Shown: positions 17,882-27,467, numbered from the stretch's first letter. The stretch is DNA of 64,000 nt from Sciscionella marina DSM 45152 (GCF_000379465.1 NZ_KB905380.1:372001-436000), one strand, 5' to 3'. Numbers and translations: made by a program. The notes: generated from the sequence alone by a model not told the origin.

Positions 17882-18552
17882 TCTGCGAGCTTCCGGTAAT
17901 AGCGCAGCGCGGGTTCCGGGGTGTCGTCGGCGACCACCCGGCCGCCGTCGATGACGACTACGCGGTCGAACCCGCCGAGCAGATCGAGGTCGTGGGTGAC
18001 GAGCAGCACCTGCTGCTCCAGGCTGCCCAGCAGCTCCACGAACCGGCGCTTGTTGCGCAGATCGAGCAGGGTGGTCGGCTCATCGCAGACGAGCACATCC
18101 GGTTCCCGCACGAGCATCGCGCACAGGGCGAGCAACTGCTTCTGACCGCCGGAGAGCTGATGCGCCGGATGTTCGAGATGTCCACCAAGTCCGTACGCCG
18201 AGAGGAGTTCCCGTGCTTTCCGTTCCCGCTCGTCCTTCGAGATCCCCTTGCCACGAAGGGAGAACGCCACGTCCTCCTCCGGGGTCGGCATGACGATCTG
18301 GCTGTCCGGATTGGTGAACACGAAGCCGACCCGCTTGCGTACCGCTCGCCCGTTCCGTACCGGATCGAGCCCGTCCACGGACACGCTGCCCTCGGTGGGG
18401 TGCACGAGTCCATTCACCATGCGGGCCAGCGTGGACTTCCCGGAACCGTTGGCACCGACGAAGGCCACCCGCCGCTGTTCCAGGCACAGGTCGACTTCGG
18501 AGAGCACGACCCGCTCCCCGTAACGGTGCCCGACACCACGGAACTCGATCAC
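17878..18552 (-). CDS. bioM: ECF transporter ATPase (BioM-like)
   Basis: A 224-residue ABC ATPase with Walker A GANGSGKS (33-40), Q-loop region FTNPDSQIVMPT, signature LSGGQKQ (133-139), Walker B VLVCDE (153-158) and H-loop THD. The FTNPDSQ stretch is the ECF-type Q-loop signature. It energises uptake by BioY with BioN. Four-base overlaps with the thiolase gene upstream and bioN downstream show tight coupling. Being next to BioY makes biotin the expected substrate rather than cobalt or another vitamin. Confidence 0.9.
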   Translation of the reverse strand: MIEFRGVGHRYGERVVLSEVDLCLEQRRVAFVGANGSGKSTLARMVNGLVHPTEGSVSVDGLDPVRNGRAVRKRVGFVFTNPDSQIVMPTPEEDVAFSLRGKGISKDERERKARELLSAYGLGGHLEHPAHQLSGGQKQLLALCAMLVREPDVLVCDEPTTLLDLRNKRRFVELLGSLEQQVLLVTHDLDLLGGFDRVVVIDGGRVVADDTPEPALRYYRKLAE

Positions 18553-19658
18553 GAGACCACCTCCCAGAGCGTGGCGACGCCGAGCCCGCCGCCCGCGGAC
18601 AGCGCCGCGAGACCGGTACCCGGTCCACCGGACCGCACCATGGCGCTGAACAGCCGGACGACGAGCACCGCGCCGGAGGCGCCCCAGGGGTGACCGAGGG
18701 CGATCGCTCCACCGTCCGGGCTCACCGTGTGCTCCTCGATCCCCGCGGCATCGAGACAGGCGAGGGTCTGACCGGCGAAGGCCTCGTTGAACTCCGCGAT
18801 GTCCACCGCGCGGTCGAGAACGGCGCGCATCGCGGAAACCGCACCGAGCCCGAGCCGGTTCGGATCGCAGCCGGACGTCGCCGCGTGCACCAGGCGCAGC
18901 CCGGGCAGTCCGAGCTCGCGCCTGCGCCGCTCGCTGACCAGCAGCACCACGGCGGCTCCATCGCTGACCCCGCAGGAATTCGCCGCGGTTGCGGTGCCGT
19001 GCTCGGTGAAGGCGGGAGGAAACCTGGCCAGTCGTCGCGTGGTGAACCCGGAGCGCGGACGTTCATCGGCGGAGCATCCGGCGACCGGCACCAGTTCCGC
19101 GGTGAACCGGCCCGCGCGCTGGGCGGCGACGGCGCGTTCGTGGCTGCGCACGGCGAACGCGTCCTGGCGTTCCCTGCCGACCCCCGCTTCGGCGGCGACC
19201 AGGTCCGCGGCCTGTCCCATGTCCGGGTCGCCGATCTCCGCCGGGGAGAACGGGGCGCGGGTGTACCAGCGCGGCGGTTCGGTCCGCCAGGCACGGTAGG
19301 GAGCCGTGGACGCGCTCTCGACCCCACCGGCCAGGTACACGTCCCCCTGCCCTGCCCGGATCAGCGCGGCGGCCGTGGTGATCGCCGCGAGCCCGCTCGC
19401 GCACTGCCGGTCCACGGTCATCCCAGGAACCTCCGCACCGAGGCCGCCACCGAGCGCGGCGACCCGCGCGGTATTCCCGCCCGGACCGAAAACGTTGCCC
19501 AGCAACACATCCGCGACGGTGTCCACACCGGAATCGGTGAGCACCGCGCGCAACACGGGCGCGGCGAGGGCGTCCACGGTCATCCCGCGCAACGCCCCGC
19601 CCGCGGTACCGATGGGGGTGCGCCGCGCGGCGATGACCACCGGGTTCCGTTCGTTCAC
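18549..19658 (-). CDS. Thiolase-family protein (YhfS-like) lacking the second catalytic cysteine
   Basis: A 369-residue thiolase starting at GTG 19658, which overlaps the ligase stop (GTGA). The acylated Cys86 is in DRQCASG, NEAFAGQ and GGAIALGHPWGASGA with the catalytic His are intact. However the C-terminal motif, normally C-x-GGG-x-G, reads LSAGGGLG, so the proton-shuttling Cys is Ser354. Ordinary Claisen condensation or thiolysis would be impaired. The gene set bioY-ligase-thiolase parallels the Bacillus subtilis BirA-regulated yhfUTS operon (bioY, acyl-CoA ligase, thiolase), so a role in making or salvaging a biotin precursor acyl chain is plausible but unproven. Confidence 0.85.
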   Translation of the reverse strand: MNERNPVVIAARRTPIGTAGGALRGMTVDALAAPVLRAVLTDSGVDTVADVLLGNVFGPGGNTARVAALGGGLGAEVPGMTVDRQCASGLAAITTAAALIRAGQGDVYLAGGVESASTAPYRAWRTEPPRWYTRAPFSPAEIGDPDMGQAADLVAAEAGVGRERQDAFAVRSHERAVAAQRAGRFTAELVPVAGCSADERPRSGFTTRRLARFPPAFTEHGTATAANSCGVSDGAAVVLLVSERRRRELGLPGLRLVHAATSGCDPNRLGLGAVSAMRAVLDRAVDIAEFNEAFAGQTLACLDAAGIEEHTVSPDGGAIALGHPWGASGAVLVVRLFSAMVRSGGPGTGLAALSAGGGLGVATLWEVVS

Positions 19659-20869
19659 CGCAGTGTCTCCCCGTCGAAGATGCCTTCGGCCAGCCGATCG
19701 GTGACCAGGGAACGCGCCGGTTTCCCGGACGAGGTGCGCGGCAGGGATTTCGTGACCAGCCAGCGGCGCGGGCGCTTCGCCGGGGCGAGACCGGACCGGA
19801 CGGCGGCACGCAGTTCCCGCACCGATGGCGGCTGCTCGGCCTGCACGATGGCGGTCACCAGGGTGCCGAGCGCGGGATGCGGGGTGCCGATCACGAGCGC
19901 GTCGTCCACTCCGGGAACCGCGCGCAACACCGACTCCACCTCCTCGGCAGGCACGAGCACGCCTCCGGTGGACAGCATCGCGGAACCGCGGCCGTGCACG
20001 GTCAACACCCCGTCGGCGATGCTGACCCGATCGCCGACGCTCGACCACTCCGGTGCGGGATGGAACCGGCCCGACCGCAGATGTCCGCTGCACGCGAGCG
20101 GGGACCGAACCCACAGTTCCCCGTCGCGGATGTCGAGCTCGGCCTCGGGCACCGGGCGGAGTTCCCCGACACCGAGCGCGATCAGCGAGTGCTCGGCCGC
20201 GCCGTAGTACTCGAGCAGTTCCGCGTCCGGGAGCACGGCTGCGAACCGCTCGCGCAGTTCCGCCCCGAGGTGCGCCCCACCGCAGACCACGGTGCGCAGC
20301 GCACAGGGTCCGCCGTGCCGTTCGAGCTCGGCGAGCAGACCGTGCAACATCGCGGGCACCAGGTGCACGGTGCGCGCCGTGCGGGCGTCCGCCAGGCGCA
20401 GTCGCGGGCGCAGCACCGGTTCGTCCCCGCACCACAGCGCGTGCAGTGCCCCGAACAGGAACAGTGAGGAACTCAACTTTCCCGGCACGAGCACCGGATG
20501 TTCGACCCGGCCGAGTGCGGCGAAGCTGAGTGTCCAGGATTCCCTGGTGCGCACCAGAACCTTCGGCGTTCCACTGCTGCCCGAGGTGGTCGACAGGTAG
20601 AACCAGCTGGACTCGTCCCCTTGCCGGGCAACGGGTTCCGGGCACGGCCGCGGGGTCCCGGTCACCGTGACATCCGGACAGACGTCAGCGAACACGGCGG
20701 CGCGCTCGGATTCGGTCCATGCGGGGTCCACGATCAGGCTCGCCGCGCCGAGCAGATCCGCGCCACGCAGCCAGTCGAGCGGTTCCGGCGAGTCGATCGC
20801 CACCCGCGCACCGGAGCCGGCCCCGAGCTCGGCGAGCCGGTGCGCGGCGCCGTACACGCGTGGGTTCAC
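19655..20869 (-). CDS. Acyl-CoA ligase-like ANL enzyme (YhfT-like)
   Basis: About 404 residues from GTG 20869, which overlaps the bioY stop (GTGA); an upstream extension of the frame would lie wholly in bioY. Motifs are STTSGSSGTPKVLVRT (P-loop), YYGAAEHS (adenine binding), SVGDRVSIADG (hinge, shortened) and LPRTSSGKPARS (C-terminal Lys). At about 400 residues it is much shorter than FadD and has a reduced N-terminal subdomain, like YhfT-type ligases. It should activate a fatty or dicarboxylic acid. Placement between bioY and the thiolase in the biotin uptake operon suggests it supplies or reclaims a pimeloyl-type or fatty acyl precursor. Confidence 0.82.
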   Translation of the reverse strand: MNPRVYGAAHRLAELGAGSGARVAIDSPEPLDWLRGADLLGAASLIVDPAWTESERAAVFADVCPDVTVTGTPRPCPEPVARQGDESSWFYLSTTSGSSGTPKVLVRTRESWTLSFAALGRVEHPVLVPGKLSSSLFLFGALHALWCGDEPVLRPRLRLADARTARTVHLVPAMLHGLLAELERHGGPCALRTVVCGGAHLGAELRERFAAVLPDAELLEYYGAAEHSLIALGVGELRPVPEAELDIRDGELWVRSPLACSGHLRSGRFHPAPEWSSVGDRVSIADGVLTVHGRGSAMLSTGGVLVPAEEVESVLRAVPGVDDALVIGTPHPALGTLVTAIVQAEQPPSVRELRAAVRSGLAPAKRPRRWLVTKSLPRTSSGKPARSLVTDRLAEGIFDGETLR

Positions 20870-21429
20870 CCCTTCCTCCCCACCACCGTCGGCAGCGCAC
20901 GGTGCACGACCGAGGCGATGAGCGCGGCGAGCACGACCTTCACCGCGTCCCCGGGAAGGAACACCAGCGACTGCACGGCGGCCGCACCGAAGTCCCCGGT
21001 GTAGAAGCCGAGGAAGGGGATGCCGATCACGTAGTCGGCCACCAGGCCCGCGACCGTGGCCAGCAGCAGCGCGGGCAAACCCGGGCGGGCGAACCGGGTC
21101 GCGACGAGCCCGGTCACCAGTGCCGAGGCGATCCAACCGATGAGGAACCCGCCACTGGGCCCGATGAACGAGGCGATCCCGCCGCGCCCGCCGGAGAGCA
21201 GCGGCAGCCCGATCGCGGTGACCGCGAGCATGAGCACGACCGAGGCGGTTCCCCGCTTCGCGCCGAGCAGGGCCCCCACGAGCAGCGGCCCGATGTTCTG
21301 CACGACGATGGGCACCCCGGAACCGCCGAGGTAAAACCCGGGGAACAGTCCGAGCACCGCGATGAACGCGGCGAAGACGACCGTCCGCGCGAGCTCGGCC
21401 GCGGGAAGGGTGGTTCGTTGATCCGGCAC
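20866..21429 (-). CDS. bioY: BioY biotin-binding S component
   Basis: A 187-residue membrane protein of the BioY family: about six hydrophobic segments, with the family pattern GSGVPIVVQNIGPLLVGALLGAKRG near residues 36-60 and GPSGGFLIGWIASA near 90, plus the C-terminal FLPGDAVKVVLAALIA. BioY captures biotin and works with the ATPase and T component encoded downstream. It is the first gene of a five-gene minus-strand operon. The 126-base gap to ynfA must contain the promoter; I saw no recognisable BioQ or BirA operator there. Confidence 0.92.
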   Translation of the reverse strand: MPDQRTTLPAAELARTVVFAAFIAVLGLFPGFYLGGSGVPIVVQNIGPLLVGALLGAKRGTASVVLMLAVTAIGLPLLSGGRGGIASFIGPSGGFLIGWIASALVTGLVATRFARPGLPALLLATVAGLVADYVIGIPFLGFYTGDFGAAAVQSLVFLPGDAVKVVLAALIASVVHRALPTVVGRKG

Positions 21430-21555
21430 AAGCCGAACCTAACCCGCCCGCATGGCGAACCAAAAATCTCCCGGCCTGCCTTGTCATAACCCTCCAAAGC
21501 ACCGCAGATCGGATACAAAGTCCCGGAGAAACACCCCCGACCGAGGAGGCCAACC

Positions 21556-21888
21556 GTGCTCATCCTGCGTTCGATCGCGCTTTTCGTACTCGCCGCGGTC
21601 ACCGAGATCGGCGGCGCCTGGCTGATCTGGCAGGGCGTGCGCGAACACCGCGGATGGATCTGGATCGGTGCCGGGGTGCTCGCACTCGGCGTCTACGGGT
21701 TCGTGGCGACCCTGCAACCGGACGCGCACTTCGGCCGGATCCTCGCCGCCTACGGCGGTGTGTTCGTGGCCGGGTCACTGGCCTGGGGCATGGTCGCCGA
21801 CGGATACCGCCCGGATCGCTACGACGTGATCGGCGCGCTGATCTGCCTGGCCGGGGTCGGCGTGATCATGTACGCGCCGCGCGGGTGA
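21556..21888 (+). CDS. ynfA: YnfA/UPF0060 family small membrane protein
   Basis: A 110-residue protein with four hydrophobic helices. The pattern [19 protein letters not shown]-like region [22 protein letters not shown], and [23 protein letters not shown] at the C-terminus match the UPF0060/YnfA family. YnfA is related in fold to small multidrug resistance exporters; function here is not established. It is divergent from bioY, and its 3' end overlaps the convergent sugar kinase by 23 bases, an unusual antisense arrangement. Confidence 0.88.
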   Translation: MLILRSIALFVLAAVTEIGGAWLIWQGVREHRGWIWIGAGVLALGVYGFVATLQPDAHFGRILAAYGGVFVAGSLAWGMVADGYRPDRYDVIGALICLAGVGVIMYAPRG

Positions 21889-22771
21889 CCGGCACGAAGT
21901 CATCGGTGCTGCGCAGGGTCCGCGCGGCGAGCTCGTGTCCCTCGGCGAGGCGCTGCGCCGGCTCGTGCCCGGCGAGCAGGCCCGCGAGGTATCCCGAGGC
22001 GAAGGCGTCACCCGCGCCGACGACCTCCACGACCTCGACCGGTCGTGCGGACACGAAGGTCTTCCGGGTCCCCTCGAACTCGCTGGCCCCGATGGCACCG
22101 TCCTTGATCACGAGCCGCCGCGGGCCGGGGATCAGTTCGCGCACCTCCTCCGGGGTGTCCAGACCCCACAGCGTCTGTGCCTCGTCCTGTCCGACGAACA
22201 CCACATCGGCGCGGGCGGCCAGCTCGCGGAGCACCGGGGCGGCCTCGGCCACCGGCCACAGCGCGGGGCGGTAGTTCACATCGAAGCAGACCTCCCGTCC
22301 CTCCCTCTTCGGCAGGGCGAGCACCTGTTCCACGAGCGCCCGGCAACTCGCCGAGAGCGCGGGGGTGATCCCGGAAAGGTGCACCAGGCGCAGCTCGTCC
22401 AGCGGCACACCGTCGAGCTCGCCCTCGCCCATCCGGGAGGCGGCGGAACCGGCCCGGTAGTAGTGCACCGTGGTCTTCTCGATGCCCGGGTTCTTGAAGT
22501 ACACCCCGGTCGGGGCTTCGGTGTCGGTGCGCACGAAGCGGGTGTCCACCCCGTGCCCGGACAGGGTGCGCACGATCCGTTCCCCGAAAGGATCGTCGCC
22601 CACCCGGGAAAGCCAGGCGGTGCGCTGGCCGAACTCGCGCAGGTACAACGCCACCGTCGACTCCGCGCCACCGATGTCGAGCCGCAGCCGCTCGGCCTCG
22701 GTGAGCGGCCCGTCGAGCGGCGCGAGCAGGGCCATGGTTTCTCCGATGCACAGCACTTCGACTGGTTCCAC
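21866..22771 (-). CDS. kdgK: PfkB-family sugar kinase (2-keto-3-deoxygluconate kinase-like)
   Basis: A 301-residue ribokinase-fold kinase. It begins [15 protein letters not shown], typical of KDG kinases, carries [15 protein letters not shown] (substrate binding), [19 protein letters not shown] and the catalytic [15 protein letters not shown] with the Asp base. It probably phosphorylates 2-keto-3-deoxygluconate or a related keto-sugar acid. No KDPG aldolase is adjacent. It stands alone between ynfA and the TauE gene, 64 bases downstream of which another sugar operon ends; it may serve the same sugar region. Confidence 0.82.
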   Translation of the reverse strand: MEPVEVLCIGETMALLAPLDGPLTEAERLRLDIGGAESTVALYLREFGQRTAWLSRVGDDPFGERIVRTLSGHGVDTRFVRTDTEAPTGVYFKNPGIEKTTVHYYRAGSAASRMGEGELDGVPLDELRLVHLSGITPALSASCRALVEQVLALPKREGREVCFDVNYRPALWPVAEAAPVLRELAARADVVFVGQDEAQTLWGLDTPEEVRELIPGPRRLVIKDGAIGASEFEGTRKTFVSARPVEVVEVVGAGDAFASGYLAGLLAGHEPAQRLAEGHELAARTLRSTDDFVPVTRAART

Positions 22772-22835
22772 GGGGGTTCACCGTAGCGGACCGGTGGCCG
22801 TGCCCATTCCGCGAATCTCCTTTCCCATCATCTGG

Positions 22836-23582
22836 TCAACCGTGCAGGGCCAGGTAGGGGCCGAGGGCGAGCAGGGCGACCACGATCACCCGCTTGAGCA
22901 GCCTGGTGGGTACCCGACGGGCGATGACCCAGCCAATGAGCACCCCGGCGAGCTCGGGTACCCCGATGATCACGGCGAGCGGCCAGTCGATGGCATCACT
23001 CGCGGCGTAGCCGATCGAACCGATCCCGGCGATCACGATCGACTGGGCCTGCGCGGCGGCCAGCGATTCGAGCACCGGGACACCGAACGCGAGCAGGAGC
23101 GGCACGGTGAGCATGGGCCCGCCGATCCCCACGATCCCGGCGACGACCGCCACGGCGAACCCGGTCCCGAGCACGGTCAGGGTCCCCGGACGCGCCCGCT
23201 CGGCCTCTTCCGCGTGCCGTTCCCGGTAGAGCACGAGCAGCGCGGCGAGGACCACGAGCACGCCGAGCAGGATGCCGAACGCCCGCGCCGAGACGTGCGC
23301 GTTGAGCAGCACACCGAGTGCGGTACCCGGTAGCGCGGCGCCCGCGAGCAGCAGCGCGGTCCTGCGGTTCGCCGGTTCGCGCAGGTGCCCGGAGCGCAGA
23401 TAGGCGCCGGTGCCCAGCGCCCCGGTCGCGACGTGCGTGACGATCGCGGTGCCCGCCACCTGCGCCGGGCTCAGCCCGGTGAGTACGAACAGGCCGATGG
23501 TCGGCAGCACCCCGCCGGGACCGAGCGCGGTGATGCCGATTCCGCCGAGCAGGCCGAACAAGCCGAGCAGTACCACCGTCAT
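22836..23582 (-). CDS. TauE/SafE-family sulfite/organosulfonate exporter-like protein
   Basis: About 248 residues from ATG 23582. Multiple hydrophobic helices with the family repeat motif: ITALGPGGVLPTIGLFVLTGLSPAQVAGTA in the first half and VVAGIVGIGGPMLTVPLLLAFG in the second. TauE/SafE proteins move sulfite, sulfoacetate or other anions; specificity is unknown. It begins 5 bases after the GntR gene on the same strand and may be the last gene of the mannosidase operon or belong to the regulator. Confidence 0.8.
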   Translation of the reverse strand: MTVVLLGLFGLLGGIGITALGPGGVLPTIGLFVLTGLSPAQVAGTAIVTHVATGALGTGAYLRSGHLREPANRRTALLLAGAALPGTALGVLLNAHVSARAFGILLGVLVVLAALLVLYRERHAEEAERARPGTLTVLGTGFAVAVVAGIVGIGGPMLTVPLLLAFGVPVLESLAAAQAQSIVIAGIGSIGYAASDAIDWPLAVIIGVPELAGVLIGWVIARRVPTRLLKRVIVVALLALGPYLALHG

Positions 23583-23587
23583 CCCGC

Positions 23588-24301
23588 TCACCTCGGCAGG
23601 CTCGCGTGGAAGCTGATCCGGTCCGCGCGCAGGTGGATCGACTCGAAGTCGACCGCGCGCCCGTCCGCGAGCCGGGTGCACCGCTCCACGGCGAACACCG
23701 CGGTGGATTCGGGTACCTCGAGCAGTTCCGCGCTGGCCGGATCGGCGTTGACCGCGTGCAGCAGTACATCCGAACGACCGAGCCGCTGCCCGCTGGTCTC
23801 CTCGATCAGGGCGAACACATCCCGGCCGGCGAGGTCCCGGTCGAGCAGCGGCAGCCCGATGTCGGCGACGAGGTAGGTGCTGTCCAGGGACAGCGGCGCA
23901 CCTCCGATCCGGCGCAGCCGTTCCAGGTACACGATCCGCTCCCCCGCCGCGATCTCCAGCCGCTCGGCGATCGCGGGGGTGGCCGTCTCGATCCGCGCGG
24001 CCCGCACCTCGTTGCCGAGCTCGCCGTGCCCGTCCAGGTTCTCGGCGAGCCCGGCGAGGCGGTCCAGGCCATGCCCCAGTTTCGGGGACACCACCATGGT
24101 TCCGATGCCCCGGCGCCGGGTGATCAGCCCCTCGGCGCGCAGCAGCCCGAGCGCTTCCCGGACCGCGTTGCGTGAGGCACCCAGCCGCTGTCCGAGCGCC
24201 CGCTCATCGGGCAGCGGCTGGTCGTCGAACGTGCCCTGGGCGATGGATTCGCGCAACACTCCCGCGAGCTGGCGGGCCCGCTGTGCTCGAGATGTGGTCA
24301 C
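23588..24301 (-). CDS. GntR-family transcriptional regulator (HutC/UTRA type)
   Basis: A 237-residue regulator starting at GTG 24301. The N-terminal winged helix shows LPDERALGQRLGASRNAVREALGLLRAEGLITRRRGIGTMV, a typical GntR HTH; the C-terminal part (ERIVYLERLRRIGGAPLSLDSTYLV, FALIEETSGQRLGRSDVLLHAVNADP, ELLEVPESTAVFAVERCTRL) is the UTRA ligand-binding domain. It lies 78 bases downstream of the alpha-mannosidase gene on the same strand, so it may sense a mannoside or mannosidase product. Its operator is not identified. Confidence 0.88.
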   Translation of the reverse strand: MTTSRAQRARQLAGVLRESIAQGTFDDQPLPDERALGQRLGASRNAVREALGLLRAEGLITRRRGIGTMVVSPKLGHGLDRLAGLAENLDGHGELGNEVRAARIETATPAIAERLEIAAGERIVYLERLRRIGGAPLSLDSTYLVADIGLPLLDRDLAGRDVFALIEETSGQRLGRSDVLLHAVNADPASAELLEVPESTAVFAVERCTRLADGRAVDFESIHLRADRISFHASLPR

Positions 24302-24379
24302 CCGGCGAGGCTAACCGGGTTTCGATGACAGCCGTGTTACGCCACCCCACGTGCGCTGCGCAAACTCCTCACCTGCGGA

Positions 24380-27300
24380 TCAGGAGCCGGGAGCCGGAGT
24401 TGCGCCACGCGTGAGCCGGATGGTGCGCAGCTGGAAGGGACGCAGGGCGATGGTGAACGCGCCTTCGGTGTGCCCGTACTCCTCGGGTTCGGCCCAGTCC
24501 CGCTCGAGCAGATCGGTCCCGGCGACCCGATCGAGACCGAAGCTCGCGCGCACCGTGGCCTCCGCCCGGGTGCCACCGCTCTCGTAGAGCCGAAGCACCA
24601 CATCGCCGGAACGGTCCTCGGCGAGCTTCACCGATTCCACGACCACATCCGGGTTGTCCACGGTGACCAGCGGACGCACCGGGTTCGCGCCCTCGATCTC
24701 CCGCGCGGGAAGGTTGATCCGGTATCCCTCGCGCACCGCGTCCCCGATCTGCGCGCCGACCACGAGCGCGTGCCGGAAGCGGTGCGTGCCGTGATCGGTC
24801 TCCGGATCGGGGAACCGGGGCGCGCGCAGCAGCGAGGCCCGCAGCACGTTCGCGATCCCGCCCGGCGTGGCCGTCCGGCTGACGTCGTGCCCGTAGGTAG
24901 CGTCGTTCACCAGCGCGACCCCGAAATCCGGTTCCGCGACGTGCACCCAGCGGTGCGCGCAGATCTCGAACTTGGCCGCGTCCCAGCTGGTGTTGTCGTG
25001 CGTGGGCCGGTAGGTGTGGCCGAACTGCACCTCGCAGGCGCACCGGTCGGCGTGCACATCCACCGGGAAGGCGAGCTTGAGCATCTTTTCCGACTCGTGC
25101 CAGTCGACCTCGGTCTCCACCTCCAGCACCCGTCCGCGCAGCCCCAGCCACTGGGTCAGCACCGAGGAACCGAAAGAGCGGGTGATCCGCACCCCGCCCG
25201 CGGTCGCCACGAGCTCGTCCACCGCGGTCAGATCGGTGACCGAGTTGCGGTAGAACTCGTCGATGTCCCAGGCGTCCCAACGGTTCGGCAGGTCCTGGTG
25301 AAGCTGTAGCAGCGCCGCACGGGTCCCTCGCGGGATGACCTCACGCCCATTCTCCCCGTCCAGCACCGAACGGATCAGCCCCTCCGGGTCCACGGTCACC
25401 GTGAGCGCCCCGTTCGCCAGCCGGAAGCCGCCCTCGTGTTCGCGCACGGTGACCGCGTCCTGCCCGTCCTCGGCCGTGTCCGCGCCACCGGCGGCGACCC
25501 CGTCCCTGGCGTGCGGGGCCGCGTTGAACACCAGCCGCCGGGACCCGGTTCCCGCGAGCGCGCGCTGCGCGGAGCCGATGATCTCCTCCAATTCCTCCGC
25601 CGCCCGCGCATAGGCATGTTCGGCGTCCCGGTGCACCCAGGCGATGGAGGAACCGGGAAGGATGTCGTGGAACTGGTTGAGCAGCACGGTTTTCCAGATC
25701 CGGTCCAGCCGCTCGTACGGGTACTCGACTCCACTGTGGACTGCCGCGGTCGCCGACCACAGTTCCGCCTCGCGCAGCAGGTGCTCGCTTCGCCGGTTAC
25801 CCTGTTTGGTCTTGGCCTGGCTGGTGTAGGTGCCCCGGTGGAATTCGAGGTAGAGCTCGCCGACCCAGACCGGTGGCGTGGGATAGTCCTGTTCTGCGTG
25901 GGTGAAGAAGGCGTGCGGCGCCTCGATCGCCACCTTCGGCGAACCGTCCAGATCGGCGGTGCGCGCGGCGCGGGCCAGCATCTCCCTGGTGGGCCCGCCA
26001 CCGCCGTCCCCGTGCCCGAACGGAACCAGTGAACGGGTGGCCGCACCCTTTTCCTGGTAGTTCGCGCTGGCATGCGCCAGTTCCCGGCCGATCAACTCGG
26101 AGTTGTAGGTGTCCACCGGCGGGAAATGGGTGAGCACCCGGGTCCCGTCGATACCCTCCCAGAGGAAGGTGTGGTGCGGGAACTTGTTGGTCTGGCTCCA
26201 GGAGATCTTCTGGGTGAGGAACCATTTCGAGGCCGAGGCGGTGACCAGCTGCGGCAGCGCCGCGCTGTAACCGAACGAGTCCGGGAGCCACACCTCCTCG
26301 GTCTCGACGCCGAACCGGTCCAGGAAGTACCGCTTGCCGTGCACGAACTGACGGGCCATCGCCTCACTGCCGGGCATGTTCGTGTCCGCCTCGACCCACA
26401 TTCCGCCGACCGGGACGAACTGGCCCGCGGCGATCTTCTCGGCCACCTTGGCGAAGACCTTCGGGTGGTGCTCCTCGATCCAGGCCAGTTGCTGTGCCTG
26501 GGACATGGCGAACACGAATCCCGGATCGGTGTCCATCAGCGCGGTCACGTTCGACGCGGTGCGCGCCACCTTGCGCACCGTTTCGCGCAGCGGCCACAGC
26601 CAGGCGGAGTCGATGTGCGCGTGCCCGATCGCGGAGATCCGGTGCGCGCTGGACCGTGCCGGACCGGAGAGGGCCGGGGCAAGCCGGTCCCGCGCGGCCT
26701 GCGCAGTGCCCGCGATGTCCCCGAGGTCGAGCGCGTCCAGCGCGGATGCCAAGGCGCGCAACAGTTCCCAGCGCCGCGGATCGGTCTCCGGGCATTCCCG
26801 CATCAGGCCGTCCAGCACCTCGATATCGGCCACCAGCTCCCACACCGGTTCCTCGAACACGGCGAGCTCGGCGCGCGCGAGCCGGTAGAGCGGTTCGGTG
26901 CCCGCGGTCGCCGGGTCACCGAGCGGGGTGGGCGCGAAGCTGAGGTCCCCGTCGTCCAGGATGAGCGGATTCGCCGCCGCCTCCACATAGAAATCGACCT
27001 GTTCACCCCCGGAAACCGGGGCACCGACCGGGATCCAGGCGTTACGCGGATTGAGCCCTTTGACCGGGGTACCGTCCGGCAGATACACGAGGCCTTCGCA
27101 CTGGAAGCCCGGACGGTCGGCGTCGAAACCGAGGTCGAGCACCAATTCGACCCGCAGCCCGGCCCACTCCCCGGGCACCCGGCCGCGCACGTGGAACCAG
27201 CTCGTCCCCCAGGGCGGGCCCCACCGGTCACCGACCGCGAACGAGCCGTACGGCGCGCCGAGCGCGTCCCCGACGGGCACCGGTTCACCGTCCACGTGCC

Positions 27301-27406
27301 AGACCTCGAGCTCGACCGGGCACGCGGCGCCGTACACCGCGGGGCGGATCCGCTCACGCAGCGCCCGGGTGATGCGGTCCTCGGTCACCTTACGATCGTC
27401 GTGCAT
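24380..27406 (-). CDS. GH38 alpha-mannosidase
   Basis: A 1008-residue glycoside hydrolase family 38 enzyme, usual length for the bacterial group. The zinc-binding HAHIDSAWLWP, the nucleophile Asp in WVEADTNMPGSEAMARQ, LPDSFGYSAALPQL and HGDGGGGP are all present, followed by the C-terminal beta domain. There is no signal peptide, so it works in the cytoplasm on imported oligosaccharides. Its gene follows the two permease genes of a MalFG-type importer, indicating uptake and cleavage of alpha-mannosides. The call to family is firm; linkage specificity is not determinable. Confidence 0.93.
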   Translation of the reverse strand: MHDDRKVTEDRITRALRERIRPAVYGAACPVELEVWHVDGEPVPVGDALGAPYGSFAVGDRWGPPWGTSWFHVRGRVPGEWAGLRVELVLDLGFDADRPGFQCEGLVYLPDGTPVKGLNPRNAWIPVGAPVSGGEQVDFYVEAAANPLILDDGDLSFAPTPLGDPATAGTEPLYRLARAELAVFEEPVWELVADIEVLDGLMRECPETDPRRWELLRALASALDALDLGDIAGTAQAARDRLAPALSGPARSSAHRISAIGHAHIDSAWLWPLRETVRKVARTASNVTALMDTDPGFVFAMSQAQQLAWIEEHHPKVFAKVAEKIAAGQFVPVGGMWVEADTNMPGSEAMARQFVHGKRYFLDRFGVETEEVWLPDSFGYSAALPQLVTASASKWFLTQKISWSQTNKFPHHTFLWEGIDGTRVLTHFPPVDTYNSELIGRELAHASANYQEKGAATRSLVPFGHGDGGGGPTREMLARAARTADLDGSPKVAIEAPHAFFTHAEQDYPTPPVWVGELYLEFHRGTYTSQAKTKQGNRRSEHLLREAELWSATAAVHSGVEYPYERLDRIWKTVLLNQFHDILPGSSIAWVHRDAEHAYARAAEELEEIIGSAQRALAGTGSRRLVFNAAPHARDGVAAGGADTAEDGQDAVTVREHEGGFRLANGALTVTVDPEGLIRSVLDGENGREVIPRGTRAALLQLHQDLPNRWDAWDIDEFYRNSVTDLTAVDELVATAGGVRITRSFGSSVLTQWLGLRGRVLEVETEVDWHESEKMLKLAFPVDVHADRCACEVQFGHTYRPTHDNTSWDAAKFEICAHRWVHVAEPDFGVALVNDATYGHDVSRTATPGGIANVLRASLLRAPRFPDPETDHGTHRFRHALVVGAQIGDAVREGYRINLPAREIEGANPVRPLVTVDNPDVVVESVKLAEDRSGDVVLRLYESGGTRAEATVRASFGLDRVAGTDLLERDWAEPEEYGHTEGAFTIALRPFQLRTIRLTRGATPAPGS

Positions 27407-27467
27407 CTACTTCCTTTCATCGAGCACAGTCTTTCACCGAGCACGGTCCTTCTACATCCCGGATTTC

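Noticed and set aside
21430-21555. BioY upstream region searched for a BioQ or BirA operator.
   Set aside because: No convincing inverted repeat of either type could be seen by eye.
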